64,000 nt of DNA. Origin: Dermatemys mawii (taxonomy: Eukaryota; Chordata; Testudines; Dermatemydidae). The position numbers and the translations under genes are program-made. The stretch lies in assembly GCA_007922305.1 (NCBI GenBank), contig ML677386.1:13497830-13561829 (forward strand), read 5' to 3'. A model generated the notes under the pieces. It made no database searches. It had not been told where the DNA came from and saw nothing but the letters and a program-made list of their open reading frames with translations. Position 1 is the stretch's first letter; every line of letters starts with the position of its first letter. Positions 10,101-21,011 of this stretch are shown here, piece after piece.

Positions 10101-12149
10101 AACCATAAGAAGGAGTGAGAGGGGTTCTGTTTCAACAAAAATAGTTTATAAATTTCCAGTAGGATAAAATTATTAATTTTAACAATCTTGACAGAGGTAC
10201 TTGGGGAAAGTCTTAAAAACATAATTTAATGTGGAAATATCTTAGAAGCAACTAGATCAAGAATAAATCACATCTGGGCACTTGGTCTAGAAAATAACAA
10301 ATGCCCTTATTTTTTCATATTTACATTTTGCTATGCCACTTTCATTTTCACCTATTTTACTACTTACTCTAACAGCAGGTTAATTTTATAAAGGATACAT
10401 ATTTTTCACCTATTTGGTAAAAATACTGCAATTGAAGAATATTATTATCCTTTCAAAATTACACTTCTAATTGACTTGACTTCATTAGTCTTTACTTTCT
10501 GATTTACATAACATAATAAATGTGTATTCTTGAAAGGAGCCAACTTCAGTTTTTAAGCTAATTCAAGCCAAAATTTGAAGACCAGAAATTAGTAATGTTA
10601 ATGGAAGCATAGACAAATAATTGAAAATAGTCATGTATCTTGGAATAGTGCTAAGATCTACAGATTCTTACCTGCAGAGAGTAGCGTCAGGCAATGAGCA
10701 TAATAGAATTGAGCATTATTCTGCCTGTGATGTTACATTAAAATTCAGAAGCCAGTGTTACTTGTGCATCATTATCCATAAAGCTAGAGAATCCAGCAGT
10801 TCAACTTCCATCAGAATCGTGAACATTTCATAGAATGTATTAAATATATCATAAGCAACTAGAATATTTTTTCTTCTGATGAAGAGTGTTGCACATATTT
10901 ATGTATTATTGTTAACCAAAAATTATACTGCACTTAGAGAAGCAACAGCATCTCTAAAACATGCCACTGGTTTTCCAGAAATGATTTAAATCAAATGTGA
11001 TGAGTGCAATTTCTGTCACTTTAAATGATCACACATTTCCCTCTCAAGGAAGGTGTTTTATGAGTTGTGTCTGGCATAGGAGAAACTGTGGAAACCTCCC
11101 AAAGTGACCTAATTCACATAATATTATGTTCCAATATAAAATCTATGTACTGTGCTGTGGCTGCCCAATGGTAAACTTGTAGCATAAGTAAATTAATACT
11201 CTAAGTGGTAACAGAAGATTTGTATTTCCTTGGGCTGGGTGATACATATGATGTTGAATGGAGTGGGTTTACTTCCTCATGTAGCAATTCTTAGCTACTA
11301 TAAGTAATCCCTTTATTTTAATTTCATCAACCACTATAATACTTAGGCGTACAAATAGTAATATGAGTTTATTCAAATAATTTTTGTATGCTTAATACAT
11401 ATTACATTTTTGTATGATCAGAAAAAAAAGTGAAGTTATATGCTCATTAGTATGAGATACAACAGCTCTTATGAAAGCCTTTGTTTTCTTGACCAAAGAA
11501 AGTACATGTACAGTAAACACCCAAGATTCCCTTTTTCAGAAAAAGCTTGGTGTTCTCATCACTGAATTCCTTCCTCCCTTTGCAGAGGTTTTCTCTTTTA
11601 AAGAATGAATAATTGTTTTTTAAAATTTCTGGGGTTTATTTGTTCTAACATATCTTTTGGAAACAGACCTATTTAAGGGGGTAAGATTGACTTAAAATTG
11701 CACTTCTGGCTAAAACAATGAGGAGTCCTTATGGCAGCTTGGACTGAAGTGTTTAGGAAACTCCATTTCAGATAACAAGTTATGTGCTTATCATTTCTGT
11801 GAATGAAACAATGGACTTACTATGAGCTTGTATTGTCCAGGAGAGTGCTGGGCAGTACAAGGGATAGATTTTCTGGGGACAAGTCTGGGACTGGAAATTC
11901 TCTGGTGTCACTCTGTAATATAGTTCGGGAGTGGTTGGCTAAAGCACTCAACTGCAGGGAGTAATTTACATGGTAGAGGCTAAGTGTGAGCAGACCAGGT
12001 GCTTTCATAGTGAAGCAGTGTAAAAGGCATTCCAATTTGGAGAATTGAAGTGACACAGCTGTTCAACAGTCCAGATTGTACCTTGGGGAATATCACACAA
12101 GCTCATATATATCCAAATTTTTCAATATCCTTTAGAAATCCGGATATCA
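10101..12149. other. No identifiable feature
   Basis: About 2 kb of AT-rich DNA with short frames only (longest 78 codons, 11820-12056 minus). No splice-like exon, RNA gene or repeat is recognisable. Confidence 0.5.
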
Positions 12150-12590
12150 AAATTCCCCGCAGGATTCCAGTCTCTGTCTTGCCAATGCCATAAAGAAAGG
12201 TAAAATCACTTTCCTATTCCTCCTCCACTGTTTTTTTTGCAGCCAAATATTGTATTATGTTTTTTTTGCCAAAGTATTGGACTTGTCCACTTGTCCTTTT
12301 TTAAAGCCACTGTTTTCCAGGATACAACCATCCATTTTGTAGATATGGCCTATGTTCCTTGTTCCTAAATGTGTCCATGTCAGTATGACAGTATATTTTA
12401 TCAGCAGTGATTTTTTTTTATATTTACTTCACGTTTACTAGTGAATATGTTGACTAGTGTTGTCCTAGTACTAATCCCTACAAAATCCCACTAGGAACAC
12501 TCATTTCTGAGGATGATTCCCTTTTGACAACTTTGGAGTTTTGACAACTTTGGAGATGTCAGTTAACCAGTTGCTAGTTGACTCAACATT
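12150..12590 (-). mobile_element. CR1 LINE, internal fragment
   Basis: This is antisense CR1-type sequence, recognised from blocks such as 'CATTTTGTAGATATGGCCTA', 'TTCCTTGTTCCTAAATGTGT' and 'CCTAGTACTAATCCCTACA'. These match a widespread sauropsid CR1 segment in the same order. The sequence is heavily diverged and has no intact frame. It contains a 17 bp tandem duplication (12522-12538 and 12539-12555, unit TTTTGACAACTTTGGAG), a local duplication within the relic. Both edges are approximate. Confidence 0.65.
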
Positions 12591-13169
12591 TTTATTCAGT
12601 GATGACATCTAGATTTCAAAGCAGAAGAAAATATCATCATATTACTTGGATATTGGATTTTTTAACTGGAATTTCAAATATTCACAGTTCTAGCTCACAA
12701 TTTCAAACTTATGGTGGCAGTGTAATTGCAACAGATATTAATGCAGAGACAAAAGCATTTAAGACTAAATGAAAGTCAGACACTTTTAGAAAGGAGAATA
12801 AATATAAGAAAATTTGGCTAAATAGTATAAAATTGTACAAGCAGCATGAATGAAATGCCTTTAGACAGTCACAACAGCAACCATATTTCATTTTAGTTTA
12901 TCTGTGAAAATGAGACCACAGACCCAAAATTGGAATAACCATGTTTTCTTCCAGGGGGCGGTGGTAGGGTGGGAGTGGTATATTGAAATTTTAGCTGCTC
13001 ATAGACAAAAAAAATTTTTTTTAGTCAGCCCAGTATTTTGGTCATATATGTAAGCTTTTTTCCTAAATTTATGCTACATAAATCCATTTCCTGTGTTTTA
13101 CACATAAATGACCACAAGAGAGTTGGATATGCATAGATAATTGGATGCCAATTTTTTAAAAAGGATCTA

Positions 13170-14872
13170 GAGATGATCCTGGCAATTTGTAGTTGGTAAG
13201 CCTGACTTCAGTACCAGGCAAATTGGTTGAAACTGTAGTAAAGAACAGAATTATCAGACACACAAATGAACACAATTTGTTGGGGAAGAGTCAACGTGGT
13301 ATTTGTAAAGGAAAATCATTCTTATCTATTAGAATTATTTGAGGGAATCAACAAATATGTGAACAAGGGTACACTAGTGGATGTTGTATACTTGGAGTTT
13401 GAAAAAGACTTTGGTCTCTCACCAAAGGCTCTTAAGCAAAGTAAGTAGTCACTAGGTAAGAGGGAAGGTCCTCTTCTAGATCAGTAATTGGTTAGAAAGT
13501 AGGAAACAGAGGGTAGGACTAAATGGTCAATTTTCAGAGTGAAGAGAGGTAAATAGCCATTTCCCCCAGGTGTTGGTACTAAGTCACGGGTTCTCAAGTT
13601 GGTACTAAGTCAAGGCTTACCTGGGAGGTCGCAAGCTCTCAGCCTCCACCCTAAACCCCGCTTTGCCTCCAGGATTTATAATATATATAAGTGTTAAATA
13701 TATTAAAAAGTGTTTTTAATTTATCAGTGGGATCACACTCAGAGGCTTGTTATGTGAAAGGGGTCCCCAGTACAAAAATTTGAGAACCCCTGTGTTAGGT
13801 CCATTACTGTTCAACATATTCATAAATTATCTGGATAAAGGGATGAACCATGAGGTGACAAAATTTGCAGATGATACAAAATTACTCAAGATAGTTAAGT
13901 CCAAAGCAGACACTGAAGAGTTACAAAGGGATCTAACAAAACTGGGTGACTGGATAACATAATGGTGTATGAAATTCAGTGTTGATAAATCCCATCCCAA
14001 CTATACATACAAAAGGATGGAATCTAAATTAGCTGTTACCACTCAAGAGACATTGGAGTCATTTTGGATAGTTCTCTGAAAACATGCACTTAATGTGCAG
14101 TGGTAATTAAAAAGCCTATCAGAATATTAGGACCGTTAGGAAAGGGATACATAATAAGACAGAAATTATCATAATACCTCTATATAAATACATGGTATGC
14201 CCACATCTTGAATATTACATGCATATCTGGTTTCCCAATCTCAAAATAGATATATTAGAATTGGAAAAGTTACAAAGAAGGGCAATAAATATGAATAGGG
14301 ATATAAAGCAGCTTTCATATGAGGCGAAAGGGGAAAAGACCGGGACTCTTCAGCTTGGAAAAGATGACAAATAGGAGATATGATTGAGGTCTTTGAAATC
14401 TTGACTGGTGTGGAGAAAGTGAATAAGGAAATCTTATTTACTCCTTCACACAGCACAACTACTAGGGGTCCCTCAATGAAATGAATAGGCAGCAGGTTTA
14501 AAACAAACAAAAAAAAGTACTACTTCACACAATACACAGTCAACATGTGGAATTTGTTGCCAGGGGATGTTGTGAAGGTCATAACTATAACAGGATTTAA
14601 AAAAGAACAAGATAAGTTAATGGAGGATAGATCCATCAATGGCTTTTAGACAGGATGAGGAGAGATGCAACACCTTACTACCATACTCTGTGTCTCTAGT
14701 CTCTGTTTGCCATGGGCTGGGAATGGGCAACAGGGAATGGATCACTTAATGATTACCTGTTCTGTTCATTTCCTTTGGGGCACCTGGCAGTGGCCACTGT
14801 CAGAAGACAGGATACTGGGCTAGATGGACCTTTGGTTTGACCCAATATGGCCATTCTTATGCTCTTATGTCA
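13170..14872 (+). mobile_element. CR1 LINE with reverse transcriptase remains (TTCTTATG-type end)
   Basis: A 5'-truncated CR1 copy of about 1.7 kb, including a 208 bp MITE insertion at 13585-13792. The first part encodes a decayed reverse-transcriptase segment, with 'GTLVDVVYLEFEKDFGLSP' in place of the usual D-x-x-K-A-F-D motif. After the MITE comes 'GPLLFNIFINYLDKGMNHEV' and then the catalytic region FADDTKLL. The 3' UTR ends 'CCAATATGGCCATTCTTATG' followed by CTCTTATG, the octamer type of 3' end. The copy has many stops and frameshifts and is dead. The same 3' end type is seen in the antisense copy at 38077-38587. Confidence 0.93.
13585..13792 (+). mobile_element. hAT-type MITE inserted in CR1
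   Basis: A second copy of the 4471-4677 family. It shares the blocks 'GGATTTATAATA', 'AAGTGTTTTTAATTTATCAG' and the right end TTTGAGAACCCCTG. The flanks TACTAAGT (13577-13584) and TGTTAGGT (13793-13800) match at 5 of 8 positions, all differences being transitions, consistent with an old 8 bp target duplication. Removing the element restores the CR1 reading across 'GTGTTGGTACTAGGTCC', so the CR1 was there first. Confidence 0.87.
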
Positions 14873-16495
14873 TTTTGAAATCCAGTGTAAATATTCATAT
14901 CGATACAGGAATGTGTTGCTGTTACTTTGCTCCCCTTACCTGTTTTTGAGTCATAGATGTAACTCTTGTCATTAATAATGGAAATTGTATGAATGTTTGT
15001 CTTGATACCTGAGTAAGTTTAGACAAAATGAAGTAATTGGTATATAATTATTTTATTTGCCTATGCACATTAGCAATCACAATGCCTCTGGTATTATGGA
15101 TCAGAAAGCAAAATTTCATGAGGATAGAAAGTGCAGGAACTCTTGAGTAATTGCCTGTTACAGCAAAACAAGCTTTAGGTAAACCTGATAGACAGACTCA
15201 TTGGATCTCTGTAAGACGATGTGCAAAGTCAAGCACAGGGAAGTTATGCTTCACCTGCACTGGATTAAATGACGTCATCGTAACCTCTTTATCAACTGGT
15301 TCACTTCAGATAGTTATTTTATTTGTTTTCCTTTGGTTATATGAGTGCAGTGGCAAGCCATGCATGTTAATTTAATATTGTTAATTTCCCCTGTTATAAC
15401 AGATATATTTTAGCCATAGAGATACCTGCCTCAACCTTAATAGAAAATAATCAACCATAAAAATCAGTTGAGAAATTAAAAATTGTGTGTTTCCTTTAAA
15501 AATAAAAATAATTGGCCTGCTTCTTGTCACACGATCTGTCCTTGCCTACACTAGTAAAGACTGTACTGTCAGGCACTGTATAAGGTACCAAATGTCACAG
15601 AGCAGATGTTCTCACAAAGATTCTTAGAAAATACCGTGAACATGCTGTAGATTGCAAGAGCTCCGTTTCCCATCTTACTAACAACCTACCATTGCCCACT
15701 ACTGAAGATGCTATGCAGGCAACTCTGTGCAGCGTACCTTGCATTGTGCTCCTGGCCTCTGTGACACCTCCTGTGAGATGTGGTCTGCTTCAAAGAAACT
15801 AAATGCGGTAAGCCTACAACACAGACCACGACAAAGGAGGAATAGTTACATGCTGCAGGGAACGCATGTCTTAATTCAGAGTGAAGTCTTGGCTAAAAAT
15901 TCACTCTTTGAAAAATCATCGTATTAAGTTTGTGTTCAAGGATGTATCGGTGTCTGCAGAACAGTATGGCCATATCTTCGAAGCCTGCTATGTGATTGAT
16001 ATAATCATTAAATTATATCAACTCTTTCACATGCAGATTTTCATTATTTATTTGTACGTTGGACAAATAACAGAATAATGATATAGCAGATGAATGAACA
16101 GCAGTGATTGCTGTGGTCTTACATGAACACACAGCCATGCATCTATTTTAGGATATTTTTTATTCCACTAAAACTTAGTGAGTAAATACATGGCTTGTGC
16201 ATGTTTTACTTTCAAATTCTGACCCATAAGGGTTATCTCTGCATATGCTAATGATACTAAACGTTTCCATGAAATTATTCTTTTGGGGAAGGGGAGCAAG
16301 AAGTTTGAATCCTTATGGAAGAGGCCAGGAGTTCTACAATGTTGCCTTGTGGACCTTTTGAGATCCAGGTGCTTCTTGGAGGATTTCCTATAGGAAAGGG
16401 CCTTCTATGCAAAGGCTCTTTGTCTCCTTACTACTACGTGTAATTTTCCCTCCCCCAAGCTCCTGAATAACACCCATAGCTTCACTGACTACCAA
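14873..16495. other. No identifiable gene
   Basis: AT-rich DNA with small open frames (largest 74 codons, 15151-15375 plus). The interval 15720-15810 has an acceptor-like CAG and a donor-like GTAAGC around an open frame, but the encoded peptide resembles nothing I know. It is listed under rejected items. Confidence 0.4.
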
Positions 16496-16611
16496 AGGTG
16501 CTGGAATAATTTGTAGAGTGGGGATGCTTAATGCCATTGAACTGTAAACCCCGTATATAATGGAAACTATTTCAAGCCGGGGGTGCACTGGCATCCCCAG
16601 TTGTAGCACCT
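16496..16611. mobile_element. Short MITE (116 bp)
   Basis: The ends AGGTGCTGGAATAATTTG and AGTTGTAGCACCT are inverted repeats matching at 9 of 11 terminal positions. The interior block 'GTAAACCCCGTATATAATGG' is one I associate with a widespread turtle repeat, recalled and not searched. It has no coding capacity and no resolved target duplication. Confidence 0.6.
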
Positions 16612-17029
16612 GTGCTGACTACTGCTACCTCCAGAACATCCCTTCCTGGAAGGTTATATAGTGTGGAGAGAGGATGCGTACAAATCATTGTTGACAGAGT
16701 CTTGTAATTCACTTGGACTTACCTATGTGGGAATTTTTGCCACCCTCCTCTCTTTCTGCGGATCTGGATACTTAGGCTTAAGCAGTGCTAAAGGGATGGA
16801 GAAGTATGTCATAGAACTGGATTTCTTCCCCTTACCACATCTTCTCTGGCCAGATGTGGAGATTTGGTTTCTTTTCACATGCAGAAGTGGGATGCCAGTC
16901 TCTGCAAAAATGTGGTGTTATGAGGCACATATATGGCATAAACTATGATATGGGGGTCAAGATTTAAGGCTTATAGATCCCTTATGTCAATCAGAATGTT
17001 TATTTTCATCCCTGGCTATGATTTAACTC

Positions 17030-17830
17030 TACCTTTTCCTTCTTGCCAATTTTTATCTCCATTTTTTACTTTAATTACCAATGTTGCACAGATGACACTC
17101 AGCTATACGTAACCCTTGATACCTTTTAAAGACTTCTGTCTTTCCACTCTGTCTTTTCCAAATAAACTTGTTGCTTCATCTAATCTTTTTTTCAATATTT
17201 CAAAGAAGATAATTCCTTTCTTTGGGCAAGAAGACAGTCTGCAAACTCAACTCATTATCGTACCTCTTCCTTCTCAAATCAGAAGACTGCTTCTTGTTTT
17301 TAACTAAGTTGTAATCTTTGACTGGGACTCCTGCTTCTCTCACAACTTTTACCTCTTCAAATCTTTTTAATGAGCCATGACAACATTCCTGTTCTCCGTG
17401 CTGCCACAAGTTAACAGTCTGCTGAAATGCTGATCTGTGCTTTAATCTCCTTTCACCCTCTCTATTGCAGTTCATTTCTGAACAGTCTCTATGCGTTCTG
17501 ATCGTGATTTATAAAATGTAGCTGCCAACCTGGTCCTGAGAAACAAGACAGCAAAATTCTATTGGCTCTTCATTCATTTCAGGATCAGTTAAAAGTAGCT
17601 AAAGCTCAAACCTGTTTCATGGAATTTTTCTCTCTACTTTCCTTCCCACACTCCCTACAAATATAGCATTAGCATCAGCTCTACGTTCACACAATTTTGC
17701 TGGTGCTGGTACAAGATTCTTCTCCTCTGCCATTCTTGTTTCCTGGAAAAAGTTTCCTATGTGTGTCTGCCTGTGAAATTTTTTTTCTCTCTCAGTAGGA
17801 AACACGTTTCTTCCTTGCTTTTCATTGTAA
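17030..17830 (+). mobile_element. L2-like LINE relic
   Basis: Degraded LINE sequence. It includes 'GATGACACTCAGCTATACGT', which reads as the D-D-T-Q-L-Y-type reverse-transcriptase block. Later come 'GACTGGGACTCCTGCTTCTC' and 'AAATGTAGCTGCCAACCTGG', in the order expected for the 3' part of L2-type ORF2. Then 'TATTGGCTCTTCATTCATTT' resembles the L2 'tggcttcccat' region. No frame is intact. Assignment to L2 instead of another CR1-group LINE rests on pattern memory. Confidence 0.45.
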
Positions 17831-19410
17831 TTTCTCTCATTTCATTTATTATTTAACTCTGTAATTTTATTATTTAATACTTGATATCATATTGAAATAT
17901 GATATATGTGACAGATCCATTACAAAATTGTACCATATTATTAGTAGATAATAAGATCTCAGGACAAATCACCAATCCTAGAGCTCATTGTTCAGTGTCC
18001 CTCAAAAATACCACTAAACTAGTGATAACTCTCACTCACTGCTAGATTGAATCCCATTACACAATAAATAATTGCATTATGGTTGCAAGGCCTGGACACT
18101 TTACAGGAGATAGATTAAATAACTGAAAAAAATCCAACTTTGTTTCCTGCACAGAATCTGGAACATCAAACAGCAGAACAAAGTGAGTAGTGTTAAAGAA
18201 GGATTAGTACTTGGCATTAAACCTATTCTCCTGAAAGCAATGTTTGTCTGGTCCTAGCAGGGATGAATGATAATCACATCCTAAACCCGTTGCAAAATAT
18301 TGGTGCAAACTGAGGGTAATGTGAAGCCCCAGTGTAAGCATTTCATGAGGAGTTACATCAGCTTGTCCAATGGCTGAATTTTGGCCCACAGGACTTAGTA
18401 TACTAGGGTAGATCACTAATCACAGAAGTCAGGTATCCTACTTCTGGAAGGGATTGATAGAAGATGCTTTCTGAAAAGGATGAAAAATCACATTGCACCT
18501 GGTCAATAATACACTGATGTTCACAGGGGAAACGCTAACTCCCTAGTAAACTCAAAGGCAAAAAGAAGGCAAATGTAAAGTCTTAACACTTTTTACAGAA
18601 TCCAAGCAGTGTCTGATAAAGAGAGATCTAGCAGATCTGATTAGAGGTAGATTAAAACAGGATTTTTGGCTGTGGGGCTGCTACATCAGAGGGAACTTTG
18701 TATGGCACTTATGAAGCAGCAGGTACCATGTTACAGGACTAATTGCTACCAGGCAGTCACCTGCTCTAATACAGAACTCAGAGAAGATGAAATGAACCGT
18801 CCATGGTAACTCACTCAAATCACCAAGTCATGAAGGAGAGGGAGGTCAGCAGCTAAGTCCTCCAACACTTATTCACGTGAGTTACCCTTTCACCTGCAAG
18901 TAGTACCAACAGGATAATATTTTTGCTTGCTTGAAATCAGTAGGACTAGTTGCATGAATAAGGAATGAGCCCTATGTGCAACTTCCAAGGGGTTAGGTGA
19001 ATATGGGCTCAGTATAGTCTTAATCCACCTCTGAATCTTTGAACAGTTTAGGATGCTTTCTCATTTGGCATTGTGTGACATATGATTAATAATCAAAGCA
19101 AGAGTAAAGCACTATATGTGAAGTGTAAATATATTCCCATGTCACCAGAAAATCTGGTATTAAATCCACTAGTATGATTGTACATATGTTTATCAAGTGT
19201 ATCAAAGAATGCATGCTTGAAACTAGTATATATCCCAATAACAGTACATTTGCCCACTTCACAGTTTTGCATTGGTCCAACTAGTTGTCTCAGGTCCCAC
19301 ATTAAAGAGGATTATAAGGCCAGATATACAGCTGTGTGGCTATCTACAAAAATCAGATTACCTTCCATGGCAATGATGGACTGATTATTTATAATAATCA
19401 TAATATCATT
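17831..19410. other. No identifiable feature
   Basis: AT-rich, with short chance frames only. The frames at 19086-19302 on the minus strand overlap each other in two registers and lack any motif. I see nothing else that I can name. Confidence 0.45.
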
Positions 19411-19699
19411 GGGGCTGTCCAGCAATTAAAAAAAAATCATGATTAATTGCACTGTTAATAATAGAATGCCATTTATTTAAGTATTTTGGATGTTTTCTAC
19501 ATTTTTAAATGTACTGATTTCAATTACAACACAGAATACAAAGTGTACAGTGCTCATTTTATATTTGTGATTATAAATATTTACACAATAAAAAACAAGA
19601 AATATTTTTCAATTCACGTCATGCAAGTACTGTAATGTAATCCTTTATCGTGAAAGTGCAACTTACAAATATTCTCAAAAATAAAACAATATAAAACTT

Positions 19700-20430
19700 T
19701 AGAGCCTACAAATCCACTCAGTCCTACTTCTTGTTCAGCCAGTCACTCAGACAAGCAAATTTGTTTACATTTGCAGGAAATAATGCTGCCTGATCCTTGT
19801 TTACAGTGTCACCTGAAAGTGAGAATGGATGTTCGCATGGCAGTGTTGTAGTCAGCGTTGCAAGATATTTGTGTCAATGCCCTAAAGATTGATATGTCCC
19901 TTTATGCTTCAACCAACATTCCAGAGGACATGTGTCCATGCTGATGACAGATTCTGCTCTGATCATGGGTTCTGCTGCTTTTGGGTTCTGCTCAATAGAA
20001 ATCCAAAGCAGTGCAGACCAATGCATGTTCACTTTTATCATCTAAGTCAGATGCCACCAAAAGAAGGTTGATTTTTTTGTTTTGATGGTTTGGGTTCTGT
20101 AGTTTCTGAATCAGTGTGCTGCTCTTTTAAGACTTTGGAAAGCATGCTCCACACCATATTCCTCTCAGTTTTTGGAAGTCACTTCAGATTCTTAAACATT
20201 GGGTAGAGTGCTGTAACTCTCTCTAGAAATCTCACATTTCTACATTCTTTGTGTTTTATCAAATCTGCAATGAAAGTGTTCTGAAAATGATCAACATGTG
20301 CTGGGTAATCATCCGAGCATGGCAGAATGCAAGTAAAAGGGTAAAATAGAGCAGGAGACATACTATTCTCCCAAAAAGAAGTCAGTCAAAATTTAATGAA
20401 TGCATTCTTTTTTAACAAGCATTATCAGCA
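19700..20430 (-). pseudogene. hAT transposase remnant, C-terminal half (ZBED1-like)
   Basis: Minus-strand remains of a hAT-superfamily transposase, of the group whose vertebrate members are called ZBED1-like. The centre encodes RNVRFLERVTALYPMFKNLK, resembling the stretch just before the dimerisation domain. The next parts, in shifted frames, include a W-x-M-L-S-K-V-L-K-E-Q-like segment, then LPCEHPFSLSGD, and finally WLNKK and stop near 19735. The BED zinc finger and the N-terminal catalytic region are absent. Several frameshifts and stops show that no protein is made. It runs into the left arm of the foldback. Confidence 0.7.
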
Positions 20431-20466
20431 TGGAAGCATGTCCTCTGGATTTGTAACAAGCATGAA

Positions 20467-20505
20467 TCATAGACTATCATTTTATGTCAGGGTTGGAACG
20501 GACCT
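20467..20505 (-). mobile_element. Very short CR1 3' end inserted in the hAT right arm
   Basis: These 39 bp read, on the minus strand, as the CR1 terminus: AGGTCCGTTCCAACCCTGAC followed by 'ATAAAATGATAGTCTATGA'. They interrupt the right arm only; the left arm lacks them. They are flanked by the direct repeat CATGAA at 20461-20466 and 20506-20511, consistent with a target-site duplication. This is an extreme 5' truncation and dates the CR1 event after the foldback formed. Confidence 0.7.
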
Positions 20506-21011
20506 CATGAAGGGTCATATGAATGTTTACCATATGTGACATGTAAATACCTTGCAATGCCAGCTACAAAAAGTTCCATGTGAACGCCTGTTCTCCCTTT
20601 ATCTCCCATAAATGTAAACAAAATTGTTTGTCTTTACGATTGGCTGAATAAGAAGTAGGGCTGAGTGGACTTGTAAGCTCTACAGTTTTACATTGTTTTC
20701 TTTTTGAGTACACTTGTAAATTGCAGTTTCACAGTAAAGGACTGCATGATAGCACTTGTATGAGGTGAACTGAAAAATACTATTTATTTTATCATTTTTA
20801 CAGTGAAAAATATTTGTAATATAATAAAGTGAGCACTGTACAGTTTGTATTCTGTTATAATTTAAATCAATATATATTTGAAAATGTAGAAAAAAATCCA
20901 AAAGTAGTGAATACATTTTAGTTGCCATTCTATTGTTAACAGTGTGATTAAAACTGATTAATCACAATTTTTTTATATAATCGTGAGTTAACTGCGATTC
21001 ATCAACAGCCC

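Larger units (their letters stand above)
19411..21011 (-). mobile_element. Foldback hAT transposon with duplicated 3' transposase end
   Basis: A 1.6 kb element beginning GGGGCTGTCCAGCAATTA and ending with the inverse, CATCAACAGCCC. The two arms are not short terminal repeats: they stay complementary for more than 500 bp (about 19411-19948 against 20421-21011). Both include the 3' end of a hAT transposase gene. The left arm, on the minus strand, encodes the dimerisation-domain motif as LPCEHPFSLSGD and ends at a stop after WLNKK. The right arm, on the plus strand (about 20573-20600), encodes VPCERLFSLYLP and ends with DWLNKK and a stop. The 470 bp centre continues the transposase on the minus strand, including a frame at 20179-20361. 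The copy is dead. Confidence 0.85.

Noticed and set aside
15720..15810. Possible exon with acceptor-like CAG and donor-like GTAAGC
   Set aside because: The peptide is unrecognised, the polypyrimidine tract is poor and no partner exon is visible.
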